This document shows, piece after piece, positions 47,703 through 56,881 of a stretch of DNA of 56,881 bases (its first letter is position 1; every line of letters begins with the position of its first letter). The DNA is from Spirochaetales bacterium (GTDB lineage: Bacteria; Spirochaetota; Spirochaetia; JABEVK01): contig JABEVK010000066.1 of NCBI GenBank assembly GCA_013044245.1, forward strand, positions 1 through 56,881, written 5' to 3'. Position numbers and translations under genes: made by a program. The notes beneath the pieces were generated by a model. It was not told where the DNA came from and searched no databases. It worked only from the letters and a program-made list of their open reading frames with translations.

Positions 47703-49091
47703 TCATGAGGCGTTGGCTCGTTCTCGGATGGTACGCATGATGTTTTGAATCACAATATCAAAATTGGGTTCGGTTTTTAGCTTGTCGACGATCTTTTGGA
47801 CAGCGTGCATGACCGTGGTATGGTCACGGCCGCCGAACTCGATCCCGACTTCAGTGGTCGAAAACTCTGTCATTTCGCGAATTATGTACATCGCGATTTG
47901 CCGAGGTTGGGTAATGGCTTGCGTTCGCTTTTTGCCTTTGAGGTCCGAAACGCTCATTTTGAAGAACTCCGCAACAACCTTCATGACCAGATCCATGGGA
48001 ATGCTCTGTTGAACAGGTCCAGCAAAGATGTTTTTGAGAAGGCTTTGGGTTACCTCTAAGGTCAAATCACGGCTGGTGAGTTCGGCATAGGCAGAAATTT
48101 GCTTAAGAGCAGACTCTAAGTCGCGAATGTTTGTTGTGATTTTTCGGGAGATGATTTCGAGAACGTCATCCGACACCTTCAGTTGCCGAACTTCGGCTTT
48201 CTTTTTCAAAATCACCATGCGAGTTTCCCAGGTGGGAATCTGTAAGTCGGCGTTAATGCCCAAGGTAAGCCTACTCAACAAGCGGTCGGTAAAGTCACGG
48301 AGCTCTTGTGGGGGTCGGTCACAGGTAAAAACGAGTTGCTTTTTTGACTGGTAGAGGGCGTTGAAGGTGTTAAATAATTCTTCTTGTGTTTCGCGTTTGC
48401 GCTGAAGGTCATGGATATCGTCAAGCAATAAGACATCAGCATTGCGGTACTTATTTTTAAAACTGCTGGTCTTTTTTGTGTTGATGGCGTCAAGAAACTC
48501 GTTCACAAAGCTTTCGGTGGGAATGTAGAGGATATTTGCCTTGGGGTTGTTCTGGTAAATGGCATTTCCTATGGCTTGCATGAGGTGAGTTTTGCCCAAG
48601 CCGACGCCACCGTACAACAAAAGCGGGTTGTAATTGGTCCCGGGGTCTTTTGAAATCGCCACCGCGCAGTTGTACGCAAAGTCGTTGTTGCCGCCGACAA
48701 CAAAGTTGTCAAAGGTAAAATCGGGGTTGAGCATACTGTGCGGCCGTAGTTTGGCATGGTCAAACGAGCCTGAAGAGGCTATAGACGACGAAGAATTCTG
48801 TTTCATGGCAGGCTTTTCAGCGGGGAGAGAAACAGCTTTTTCGGCGGGTGCTTTCACAGTGAACTCGATGTTAACCTGGTGACCCGTCAAGTCTTTGAGA
48901 ATTCCTTCGAGCTTGCCTCCAAAGGTCGACCTGAGTTTATCGCGAAAAAATGCTGACGGACTTTCAACCGTCAAATTGTTGTCCTCTTCGAAGATGACGT
49001 TCAGGTTCGAAAAAAATAACACAAACTCTGACTCGCTCGTCGTTTGCTGGATTTGCGAGAGAGTCTCCTTCCAAAAATCTGCCAGGTGCAT
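47703..49091 (-). CDS. dnaA: Chromosomal replication initiator protein DnaA
   Basis: MHLADFWKETLSQIQQTTSESEF...NPDFTFDNFVVGGNNDFAYNCAVAISKDPGTNYNPLLLYGGVGLGKTHLMQAIGN...GIEFGGRDHTTVMHAVQKI; start at 49091. Confidence 0.96.
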   Translation of the reverse strand: MHLADFWKETLSQIQQTTSESEFVLFFSNLNVIFEEDNNLTVESPSAFFRDKLRSTFGGKLEGILKDLTGHQVNIEFTVKAPAEKAVSLPAEKPAMKQNSSSSIASSGSFDHAKLRPHSMLNPDFTFDNFVVGGNNDFAYNCAVAISKDPGTNYNPLLLYGGVGLGKTHLMQAIGNAIYQNNPKANILYIPTESFVNEFLDAINTKKTSSFKNKYRNADVLLLDDIHDLQRKRETQEELFNTFNALYQSKKQLVFTCDRPPQELRDFTDRLLSRLTLGINADLQIPTWETRMVILKKKAEVRQLKVSDDVLEIISRKITTNIRDLESALKQISAYAELTSRDLTLEVTQSLLKNIFAGPVQQSIPMDLVMKVVAEFFKMSVSDLKGKKRTQAITQPRQIAMYIIREMTEFSTTEVGIEFGGRDHTTVMHAVQKIVDKLKTEPNFDIVIQNIMRTIRERANAS

Positions 49092-49441
49092 GGTTAGCCT
49101 CAAAAAGGATTTTAACAAGTTATCCACAGATAGGGTAGCGAAAAGAGTATCCTAAACCCAAGAATTTTTCAAACAACACCTTAACAAAAATTTGCGAATT
49201 TGAAAAAAGAATTCAAATAAATAACTGTAATAGAACGACTTATTTTCTCATGGATTTTTAATTATAAAAACTTGTCGCCCGATGGTAAATTTTAGCCACT
49301 TTTCCCCTGAAAATCCACCGAATTTAAAAAGGAATTCCGAATTTTTCCACAAGTTATCCACGACCAGATTGCTTGTATATTATAAGACAAAAAGCTGAGA
49401 ATCTTTACTTTTTCGCTTTCAGCGCCTATACTGCGGGACTT
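49092..49441. other. oriC: dnaA-gyrB intergenic region, AT-rich, with DnaA boxes (second origin module and/or dnaA promoter)
   Basis: TTATCCACA 49120-49128, TTTTCCACA 49343-49351, TTATCCACG 49354-49362; AT-rich 49180-49290. Confidence 0.7.
49404..49432 (+). promoter_or_regulatory. gyrB promoter, near-leaderless
   Basis: TTTACT (49404-49409), 17 nt, TATACT (49427-49432), ATG at 49442. Confidence 0.55.
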
Positions 49442-51352
49442 ATGAACGAAAATTATTCCGCGGAGCAGATTCAGATCCTTCGGGGTCTTGACGCTGTCCG
49501 AATGCGGCCAGGTATGTATATCGGTTCCACAGGTCCCGATGGTTTGCATCACCTGGTCTATGAAGTTGTCGACAATAGTATCGACGAGGCCTTGGCGGGC
49601 TTCTGTACTGAAGTCAATGTCACAATCGAAGAGGGCGACATCATTCGCGTTGAAGACAACGGGCGCGGTATTCCTGTGGATATCCATCCCGAAGAGGGCA
49701 TCAGTGCTCTCGAAGTCGTCATGACCAAACTTCATGCGGGCGGTAAGTTTGACAAAAACTCCTACAAAGTTTCTGGCGGTCTCCACGGAGTGGGTGTATC
49801 CGTCGTTAACGCGCTCTCAGAATGGCTTGAGGTCATTGTAGAGCGTGATGGCCAGGCCTGGTTTCAAAAGTACCGCTTAGGTGAGCCAGTTAAGCCGGTT
49901 GAGCTATCTGGCCCCTCGTCGCGACGAGGAACCACAACAAAATTTAAGGCCGACCCGTCGATTTTTCAAGAAACGACGGTTTACAGCTTTGACGTGTTGG
50001 CCAAACGTCTTCGAGAATTGGCCTTTTTGAACAAAGGTGTTCGGATTATCCTCGTGGATTCCCGGGAACTTCCTGACAAAACCCAAGAGTTTTACTTTGA
50101 GGGTGGGGTGAAATCCTTTGTTGAGTACCTCAACACCAACAAAAACAAGCTCCAAGAAGAAGTGATCCACTTTGAAAAAGATAAAGATAGTGTCAATGTT
50201 GAAATCGCCTTGGAGTGGAACGATACCTACCAAGAAAATCTCTTTTGTTTCGCAAATAACATCAACACGCGCGACGGTGGTACTCACCTGATAGGGTTTA
50301 AGTCAGCCTTGACCAGAACGGTCAATGCTTTTTTAAATAACTCTAAGTGGGCTAAAAAGTTACCAGAACCTCTGTCGGGCGAGGATACCAGGGAAGGCCT
50401 AACGGCCGTCATCTCGGTCAAAGTTCCTAACCCGCAATTTGAGGGTCAAACGAAGGGTAAATTGGGCAATTCCGAGGTCAAAGGGATTGTCGAATCGGTT
50501 GTTAACGAAGAGTTACAAGATTATCTGGAACGGCACCCACGCGAGACGGAAAAAATCCTTGAGAAGTGTGTTTTGGCAGCAAATGCCCGTGTTGCGGCGC
50601 GTAAAGCTCGTGAGAATGCCCGTCGTAAGAACCCGTTTGAATCGAACGGACTCCCGGGTAAGCTGGCAGATTGCGCCGAACGCGACCCCACCAAATGTGA
50701 AGTCTATATTGTAGAAGGTGACTCGGCAGGTGGTTCGGCAAAGATGGGACGTGATCGTAACTTCCAGGCGATTTTGCCCCTGTGGGGCAAGATGCTCAAC
50801 GTCGAGAAAACCCGCGAGGACAAAGTCTTGACCAACGACAAACTGTTGCCGGTCATTCAGACGCTCGGTGCCGGTGCAGGCGAAGTCTTTGATGTTAGCA
50901 AATTGCGCTACCACAAAGTCATCATTATGGCCGATGCCGACGTCGATGGGTCCCATATCCGTACCCTTCTCCTGACGTTCTTTTTTCGTTACATGCGAGA
51001 TCTGGTTGAAAAAGGCTATGTGTACATCGCCATGCCGCCTCTGTACAAAGTTACCGTCGGTAAGCAGATTCGCTACGCTTATGATGACGCAGAGCGAGAA
51101 CGGATTCTGGCTGAGCTGGATGTTTCTGCCGAAAAAGCCAACATTCAACGCTACAAAGGTTTGGGTGAAATGAATCCCGACCAGCTGTGGGAAACCACCA
51201 TGAACCCCGCGACTCGGAATATCATTCAGGTTCATCTCGAGGATTACATTGGCGCCGATCAAATTTTTAACACCTTGATGGGTGATTTAGTTCCTCCCCG
51301 CCGCCAGTTTATCGAAGACAACGCCTTATTTGTTTCTAATCTCGACATCTGA
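49442..51352 (+). CDS. gyrB: DNA gyrase subunit B
   Basis: [53 protein letters not shown]...[32 protein letters not shown]. Confidence 0.97.
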   Translation: MNENYSAEQIQILRGLDAVRMRPGMYIGSTGPDGLHHLVYEVVDNSIDEALAGFCTEVNVTIEEGDIIRVEDNGRGIPVDIHPEEGISALEVVMTKLHAGGKFDKNSYKVSGGLHGVGVSVVNALSEWLEVIVERDGQAWFQKYRLGEPVKPVELSGPSSRRGTTTKFKADPSIFQETTVYSFDVLAKRLRELAFLNKGVRIILVDSRELPDKTQEFYFEGGVKSFVEYLNTNKNKLQEEVIHFEKDKDSVNVEIALEWNDTYQENLFCFANNINTRDGGTHLIGFKSALTRTVNAFLNNSKWAKKLPEPLSGEDTREGLTAVISVKVPNPQFEGQTKGKLGNSEVKGIVESVVNEELQDYLERHPRETEKILEKCVLAANARVAARKARENARRKNPFESNGLPGKLADCAERDPTKCEVYIVEGDSAGGSAKMGRDRNFQAILPLWGKMLNVEKTREDKVLTNDKLLPVIQTLGAGAGEVFDVSKLRYHKVIIMADADVDGSHIRTLLLTFFFRYMRDLVEKGYVYIAMPPLYKVTVGKQIRYAYDDAERERILAELDVSAEKANIQRYKGLGEMNPDQLWETTMNPATRNIIQVHLEDYIGADQIFNTLMGDLVPPRRQFIEDNALFVSNLDI

Positions 51353-51366
51353 CAGGAGAGATCGCT

Positions 51367-53829
51367 GTGTCTGACCATCAAGGGAAAGTTATCCCCGTTA
51401 ACATTGAAGATGAGGTGAAAACCTCGTACTTGAACTATGCTATGTCGGTCATCGTTTCGCGGGCCCTTCCCGATGTCCGAGACGGTTTGAAGCCGGTTCA
51501 CCGCCGCATCCTGTACGCAATGCACGAGATGGGCTTACGGGCGGACCGGACGTACAAAAAAGCGGGCCGTATTGTCGGTGACGTTTTGGGTAAGTACCAC
51601 CCGCATGGTGACCAATCCATTTATGACGCGCTGGTCCGTCTGGCCCAAGAATTTAGCATGCGGTATCCCGTGGTTCGGGGCCAGGGAAACTTCGGCTCGG
51701 TAGACGGCGATCCACCGGCGGCTATGCGGTATACCGAAGCGAAAATGCATCGGATTGCCGAAGAAATTCTGCGCGATATTGAAAAGAATACGGTCGATTT
51801 CGGCCCCAACTATGACGATTCTCTCGAAGAACCGCTGGTTATGCCAACGGCATTCCCCTACCTCTTGGCTAACGGCTCAAGCGGTATCGCTGTTGGTATG
51901 GCAACCAACATGGCGCCTCATAACCTTCGGGAGATTTGCGCCGCCATAGTGGCGCAAATTGATAATCCTGATGTCACTATCGAGCAGTTGATGCAACACA
52001 TCAAAGGACCAGATTTTCCTACTGGGGCGCAGATTTTTGGTCGTGCCGGTATCTATTCGGCGTTTCGTACGGGCCGCGGTCAGGTCATGGTTCGCTCCCG
52101 CTACGAAATCGAAGAATCCCGAACGGGGAAACAAGCGGTTATCGTTTCCGAATTGCCTTATCAAGTAAACAAGGCCCTCTTGATCGAACACATCGCCGAG
52201 CTTGTTCATGATAAAAAAATTGAAGGCATTTCGGACCTGAGGGACGAGTCGGATCGCACCGGTATACGGATGGTTATCGAGATTAAGAAGGGTTTTGATC
52301 CTCAAGTGATCCTGAATTTCCTCTTTACCCATACGAACCTTCAACAGAGTTTCAACATCAATAACCTGGCCCTGGTTAATGGCCGTCCCGAAGTTCTGGA
52401 TTTAAAAAAGATAATCCAGGCATTCATTAACCACCGTAAAGAGGTGATTACCCGGCGGACCAGGTTTGACTTAGAAGCCGCTGAGAAACGAGCCCATATT
52501 CTGCAGGGCCTTAAAATCGCCCTCGAAAACATCGATGAAGTCATCCGCATCATCAAAGAATCCACCAGCGTCCAGAATGCCAAAGAACGCCTGATGGCCC
52601 GGTTTGAGTTCAGCGAGATCCAAGCTCAGGCGATCTTGGATATGAGACTTCAAAAACTCACGAGCCTGGAAACGCAAAAGATCCTAGAAGAATTGCAAGA
52701 AGTGATGGCGATTATTGCCTACCTGACGGACCTTCTTGAGCACGAAGAAAAGATTTTCGATGTTATTCGTGAAGAAACCAATACGATTTCTGAAAAGTAC
52801 GGAGATGATCGGCGAACCGAAATCGTTGACGTAGAGTTGGAATCTGTGGACTTGGAAGACCTGATCCAAGAAGAGGCTATGGTTGTTGTGCTTTCGACCG
52901 AGGGGTACATCAAGCGCGTTCCCTTGACTGCCTACCGTTCACAGGGGCGGGGTGGTAAAGGTTCCAACTCGGCTAACCTTAAAGAAGAAGATATTGTTCA
53001 AGACATTGTGGTGGCCAGTACCCATGCGGTGATCTTGATTGTTTCGTCTTTGGGGAATGCCTACTGGGTTAAAACCTATCAATTCCCCGAAGGCTCGCGC
53101 ACCAGTCGTGGCAAGCACGTTCACTCGCTTCTGCAAATGGAAGAGGGGGAAACTATCAAAGCGATTGTTCCTCTCGAGAAGTTTGACGAGGACCATTTTG
53201 TCGTGATGACTACCAGGCGTGGTCAGGTTATTCGTATCAACACTTGGGAATTTCGTAATGCGAAGACCAAGGGCATTAATGGTATCACGCTTAAAGAGGG
53301 TGATGTGCTGGTGAACGCCACGCTTACCAACGGGCAAAATGACCTTATGTTGTTAACGCGTAACGGCTACGGCTTACGGTACTCCGAAAACCTTATCCGG
53401 GCCACGGGCCGGAACTCACAGGGTGTGATCGGCATCGCACTTCGCGAAGACGACGACCAGGTGGTTTCGATCTTGGCGGTTCATGAGGACGAACAGGTTC
53501 TCATGATTTCAGAGAAGGGTTTTGGAAAGCGTCTTGATTATTCGACCCTGAACCCCCACGGTCGCGGTACTATGGGACAGATCTGCTACAAGGACAATGA
53601 AAAGACCGGAAAAATCATCAGTGCTATTGCCGCCGGTCCTGACTTTGACATTGTCTGTATCACCTCCGCGGGAAAGACCCTTAAATGCAACACCCAAGAG
53701 GTTTCGCAGCAAGGTCGGGCCTCAATGGGTGTAAGGGTTCTGGATATTGATGAAACGGACTTGGTAGTAGGGATTGCCCGCGCGCTCAAAGAAACTGATA
53801 CGTATGATGTTTCACGTGAAACAAATTAA
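51367..53829 (+). CDS. gyrA: DNA gyrase subunit A
   Basis: [90 protein letters not shown] GyrA box. Confidence 0.97.
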   Translation: MSDHQGKVIPVNIEDEVKTSYLNYAMSVIVSRALPDVRDGLKPVHRRILYAMHEMGLRADRTYKKAGRIVGDVLGKYHPHGDQSIYDALVRLAQEFSMRYPVVRGQGNFGSVDGDPPAAMRYTEAKMHRIAEEILRDIEKNTVDFGPNYDDSLEEPLVMPTAFPYLLANGSSGIAVGMATNMAPHNLREICAAIVAQIDNPDVTIEQLMQHIKGPDFPTGAQIFGRAGIYSAFRTGRGQVMVRSRYEIEESRTGKQAVIVSELPYQVNKALLIEHIAELVHDKKIEGISDLRDESDRTGIRMVIEIKKGFDPQVILNFLFTHTNLQQSFNINNLALVNGRPEVLDLKKIIQAFINHRKEVITRRTRFDLEAAEKRAHILQGLKIALENIDEVIRIIKESTSVQNAKERLMARFEFSEIQAQAILDMRLQKLTSLETQKILEELQEVMAIIAYLTDLLEHEEKIFDVIREETNTISEKYGDDRRTEIVDVELESVDLEDLIQEEAMVVVLSTEGYIKRVPLTAYRSQGRGGKGSNSANLKEEDIVQDIVVASTHAVILIVSSLGNAYWVKTYQFPEGSRTSRGKHVHSLLQMEEGETIKAIVPLEKFDEDHFVVMTTRRGQVIRINTWEFRNAKTKGINGITLKEGDVLVNATLTNGQNDLMLLTRNGYGLRYSENLIRATGRNSQGVIGIALREDDDQVVSILAVHEDEQVLMISEKGFGKRLDYSTLNPHGRGTMGQICYKDNEKTGKIISAIAAGPDFDIVCITSAGKTLKCNTQEVSQQGRASMGVRVLDIDETDLVVGIARALKETDTYDVSRETN
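53808..53823. promoter_or_regulatory. parS: parS centromere site
   Basis: Perfect 16-bp palindrome TGTTTCACGTGAAACA, fitting the bacterial consensus TGTTNCACGTGAAACA. Confidence 0.93.
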
Positions 53830-54881
53830 AGTTTAAAACGCTTTCGGAACGCTGAAACGGCCGCCTGGTAGTCTGACTCCAGAGCGGCCTTTTCTTTTTC
53901 TGACAAAAAGCTCCCTCGGATGGCGGTGAGATTGATACGAATTAGGTCGTCGAGGTTAAGGTCAAAGTAGCGAATGGCGAGTAGGTAATCATCGGTAAGG
54001 TCTGTGTTCTGGATGTGTGGATCGTCTGAATTCAGGGTAACCGGTACACCCTCGTGAAAGAGTTTGCCAAAGGGGTGGGTGGAGGTGTCCTTCCAAGACC
54101 CTGTTTGTCGATTAGAGGTTAGGCATTGTTCCAACAGGATGTTCTTATCTTTGAGGTAGGCTTGGAGCTCTCTATCTTGAATTGCCGACGTACCGTGTCC
54201 AATGCGCGCGGCATTGAGTAAACGAATCGCATCCCAGATCTGTTGGGCAGGACTGACTTCGCCGGCATGAATGGTTGCCTTAAAGCCGTCTTGATGAATG
54301 AGGTTAAAAAGCCGCTGAAATTCGTGGGGTGGGTAGTTTGTCTCGTCACCAGCTAAGTCGTAGCCACAAATTTCGGGCGAAACCCCTTTGATCTGATGGT
54401 ACATGGCAATTAAATCGTCTTCGGTCTGTTTGCCTCGGTTCAGGGTGATCAAGAACTTCAGGCGAAGATTATCTTCGACGGCGGCTTGCAGGGCGGAATG
54501 AATAACCACCTTGCTGACCTCGGCACGATTAAAATTGTTAAATACGGCGTAATGTTCTGGGTTGAAGCGTAGCTCCATGTAAAAGATGGCATCTTGGCGA
54601 AAGGTCTTGACGGCGTGGTAGGTGATTTCGGCAATATCGCCAAGACTGCGGTACCAATCGTTTTTGAACTTGCTCAAAAACAACAAAAAATCTGGCTGGC
54701 CGTTGGCGGGAAACTGGTTTTCTTCACGAAACGCAGTAAGGGTAGAAGGAACAGATAAACCATTCCGCTTTGCGATTTCGTAGAGTTTGTCCAACGGGTA
54801 CGTTCCCTCTAAATGACGGTGCAACTCTACCTTAGGAAAATACCGTAATACCTCTTTGTTCAACAGCCTGTCGTTCGCCAT
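53826..54881 (-). CDS. add: Adenosine deaminase
   Basis: [27 protein letters not shown]...[11 protein letters not shown]...[33 protein letters not shown]...[10 protein letters not shown]. Confidence 0.94.
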   Translation of the reverse strand: MANDRLLNKEVLRYFPKVELHRHLEGTYPLDKLYEIAKRNGLSVPSTLTAFREENQFPANGQPDFLLFLSKFKNDWYRSLGDIAEITYHAVKTFRQDAIFYMELRFNPEHYAVFNNFNRAEVSKVVIHSALQAAVEDNLRLKFLITLNRGKQTEDDLIAMYHQIKGVSPEICGYDLAGDETNYPPHEFQRLFNLIHQDGFKATIHAGEVSPAQQIWDAIRLLNAARIGHGTSAIQDRELQAYLKDKNILLEQCLTSNRQTGSWKDTSTHPFGKLFHEGVPVTLNSDDPHIQNTDLTDDYLLAIRYFDLNLDDLIRINLTAIRGSFLSEKEKAALESDYQAAVSAFRKRFKL

Positions 54882-54918
54882 CCTTGGGTCCCTCTAGAAA
54901 TTCCTCGGCAACTAGAGC

Positions 54919-54947
54919 TTCAAACTAAAGATTCTTTTCGTTATACT
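54919..54947 (+). promoter_or_regulatory. parA promoter, predicted leaderless
   Basis: TTCAAA (54919-54924), 17 nt, TATACT (54942-54947), 6 nt to ATG at 54954. Confidence 0.5.
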
Positions 54948-54953
54948 CGACCT

Positions 54954-55709
54954 ATGGGAAAAATCCTTGTGTTTGCCAACCAAAAGGGCGGGGTGGGAAA
55001 AACCACTACCGCCGCCACCTTGGGCGCGTACTTAGCCCAACATCAAAAGAAGGTTTTGCTGGTCGACTTTGACCCGCAAGGGAACTTAACGAGTTCGGTG
55101 GGGGCCGATAAGACTCTTCCAGGTATTTACGAGGTCATCACCGGGGTAAAACAGTTGACCGACTGTGTTCAGGCAACGGGCGAAGCGAACCTCTTTGTCT
55201 TAGGGAGCAATATCAACCTTTCGGGTGCGGGCGTGGAGTTGATTGGCCAAAAGGACCGGGAATTCTTTTTGAAAAACGCCCTGGCTCCGGTGAAAGAAGC
55301 TTATGACTACATATTTATCGATAGCCCGCCCTCGTTAGATCTGATCACCATCAACGGGTTGGTCGCGGCTGATGGGGTGTTTATCCCCTTGCAGTGCGAA
55401 TACTTCGCCATGGAAGGACTTTCTCAGCTGGTAAAAACCATTCAAGCTGTACAAAAAGGGCTTAATCGGAGTCTTGAAATTGCCGGAATCATCCTTACGA
55501 TGTACGACTCGCGGACCAACCTCGCCCAAGATGTCGCTCGAGAAGCGGTCAAGTATTTTAAAGACAAGGTGTTTCGCACGATTATTCCGCGGAACGTCCA
55601 TCTTGGCGAGGCACCTTCGCATGGATTGACGATAAACCGCTATCGACCAGGTTCCCCCGGGGCTAAAGCCTACGAGAAATTGGCCGAGGAGGTCTTACAG
55701 CGTGTCTAA
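54954..55709 (+). CDS. parA: Chromosome partitioning ATPase ParA/Soj
   Basis: MGKILVFANQKGGVGKTTTAATLGAYLAQHQKKVLLVDFDPQGNLTSSVG...YDYIFIDSPPSLDLITINGLVAADGVFIPLQCEYFAMEGLSQL. Confidence 0.95.
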   Translation: MGKILVFANQKGGVGKTTTAATLGAYLAQHQKKVLLVDFDPQGNLTSSVGADKTLPGIYEVITGVKQLTDCVQATGEANLFVLGSNINLSGAGVELIGQKDREFFLKNALAPVKEAYDYIFIDSPPSLDLITINGLVAADGVFIPLQCEYFAMEGLSQLVKTIQAVQKGLNRSLEIAGIILTMYDSRTNLAQDVAREAVKYFKDKVFRTIIPRNVHLGEAPSHGLTINRYRPGSPGAKAYEKLAEEVLQRV

Positions 55710-56562
55710 AGGTTTAGGAAAAGGTTTCGGCGCCCTTTTGCCCGAAGAGAACGAAACATCCGCCGAAGGCGTCTTACTGGCGCCCTTATCAGCGCTTCAG
55801 ACTAACCCCGACCAACCGCGCAAAGAATTTGCCCAGGCGGCTCTTGAGGAATTGGCCGCTTCGATCAAAGAAAAGGGCATCCTTCAACCGATTTTGGTTG
55901 AACCCGTAGGCTCTGGCTACCGAATTGTGGCCGGTGAACGCCGCTTCCGGGCGGCGAAGATGGCTGGGTTAACGGAAGTGCCGGTGTTGGTCCGTTCCTT
56001 TACTGCCGAAGAGCGCATGGAAATTGCGCTGATCGAAAATATCCAGCGGACAGACCTCAACCCTGTCGAAGAAGCCAAGGCTTACCGACAACTCATGGAC
56101 AGCTTTAACCTGACGCAAGATCAGGTAGCGCAAAAGGTGGGCAAACAACGCTCTACCGTGGCCAACGCCCTGCGGCTGTTGCGCTTGTCGGACGCAATGT
56201 TGGTCGATTTGGAACGGGGGGCCTTTAGTCCCGGCCATGCAAGAGCCTTGTTGGCGGTCGAAGATCCTTCTCGTCGTGAAGAGCTCCATCGACGAATTAT
56301 TCAAGAGGGGCTAAGCGTGCGTGAGGCCGAGGCCTTTGTGAACGGAAAAGCCTTAAAAACCCCGACGAATAGCAACCCACCCTCACCGGCGCCGAGTGCT
56401 CCCCGTGATACCGAATTGGTATCTTGGGAACAACGCCTGATTGAAGCCTTTGGAACCAAGGTTCGCATCAAAGGCGATTCGCGCCAAGGCGTGGTCGAGA
56501 TTTCCTATTTTACAACCGATGATTTGGAAAGGGTGTTGGAGCGTTTAGAAAAAGGTTCTTGA
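55702..56562 (+). CDS. parB: Chromosome partitioning protein ParB/Spo0J
   Basis: SKGLGKGFGALLPEE...LQTNPDQPRKEF...IKEKGILQPILVEPVGSGYRIVAGERRFRAAKMAGLTEVPVLVR...IALIENIQRTDLNPVEEAKAYRQL. Confidence 0.95.
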   Translation: MSKGLGKGFGALLPEENETSAEGVLLAPLSALQTNPDQPRKEFAQAALEELAASIKEKGILQPILVEPVGSGYRIVAGERRFRAAKMAGLTEVPVLVRSFTAEERMEIALIENIQRTDLNPVEEAKAYRQLMDSFNLTQDQVAQKVGKQRSTVANALRLLRLSDAMLVDLERGAFSPGHARALLAVEDPSRREELHRRIIQEGLSVREAEAFVNGKALKTPTNSNPPSPAPSAPRDTELVSWEQRLIEAFGTKVRIKGDSRQGVVEISYFTTDDLERVLERLEKGS

Positions 56563-56587
56563 CAAACCTCGTGTGTTCCGATAACTT
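56559..56587 (+). promoter_or_regulatory. Promoter of the tRNA cluster, overlapping the parB stop codon
   Basis: TTGACA (56559-56564), 17 nt, TAACTT (56582-56587), tRNA starts at 56602. Confidence 0.65.
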
Positions 56588-56601
56588 CTGTGAGTCTAAC
56601 T

Positions 56602-56688
56602 GGAGAGATGGTCGAGCGGTTTAAGGCACCGGTCTTGAAAACCGGCGAAGGCGTCAGCCTTCCGTGGGTTCGAATCCCACTCTCTCCG
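56602..56688 (+). tRNA. tRNA-Ser(TGA)
   Basis: GGAGAGA...CCGGT-CTTGAAA-ACCGG, long variable arm, GGTTCGAATCCC, TCTCTCCG. Confidence 0.95.
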
Positions 56689-56699
56689 AGCTGTTGACT

Positions 56700-56788
56700 G
56701 GAGAGGTGCCAGAGTGGCCGAATGGGGCTCCCTGCTAAGGAGTTGTACGGCTAAAACCGTACCGGAGGTTCGAATCCTCTCCTCTCCG
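56700..56788 (+). tRNA. tRNA-Ser(GCT)
   Basis: GGAGAGG...CTGCTAA anticodon loop, long variable arm, GGTTCGAATCC, CCTCTCCG. Confidence 0.95.
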
Positions 56789-56807
56789 TAGTCTTTTTAG
56801 ACAAAAT

Positions 56808-56881
56808 GAGACCATAGCTCAGCTGGATAGAGCATTAGATTGCGGATCTAAAGGTCGGAGGTTCGAATCCTCTTGGTCTCA
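56808..56881 (+). tRNA. tRNA-Arg(GCG)
   Basis: GAGACCA...TTAGA-TTGCGGA-TCTAA...GGAGGTTCGAATCCTCT-TGGTCTCA; A20 in the D-loop as in tRNA-Arg. Confidence 0.85.

Noticed and set aside
50513-51262. 249-aa minus-strand ORF opposite gyrB
   Set aside because: Antisense to the conserved gyrB coding sequence; codon-bias artefact
1-56881. CRISPR array, transposase, integrase or prophage
   Set aside because: No regularly spaced direct repeats and no recognisable mobile-element proteins among the ORFs

Overview
This 56.9 kb window looks like the replication-origin region of a bacterial chromosome. Gene content suggests a spirochaete, but that is inference. The right half holds ung, a HAD phosphatase, jag, yidC, yidD, rnpA, rpmH, tRNA-Pro, a DUF721/DciA-like gene, recF, dnaN, dnaA, gyrB, gyrA, add, parA, parB and tRNA-Ser/Ser/Arg. 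The left half is mostly metabolic: ilvD, a GH63/trehalase-like protein, a GH5 lipoprotein, purU, cdd, fba, paired SPFH proteins with NfeD, an archaeal-type AspRS with gatBAC, a COG4111/NrtR-like regulator, transporters, a [FeFe]-hydrogenase maturation cluster (TM1266-like, hydG, hydE, aspartase, hydF), ttcA, nadA, nadB and an RlmM-like methyltransferase, plus several lipoproteins. The most interesting signals I read directly are: (1) a dnaA-dnaN intergenic element with the layout of the B. subtilis basal unwinding system (DnaA box, GC patch, TAG/TAA trinucleotide repeats, AT-rich run); (2) a perfect 16-bp parS palindrome embedded in the last codons of gyrA, about 1.1 kb from parAB; (3) several genes with a -10-like hexamer only 6-9 nt before the start codon, suggesting leaderless mRNAs; (4) genes whose expected N-terminus has no canonical start codon (yidD, a lipoprotein following a CTT-TAA-C junction, and an NlpC/P60-MORN protein); (5) an aspartase gene inside the hydrogenase maturation operon. 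No CRISPR array, transposase or prophage was seen. All family calls are from reading the translated sequences, with no database search.
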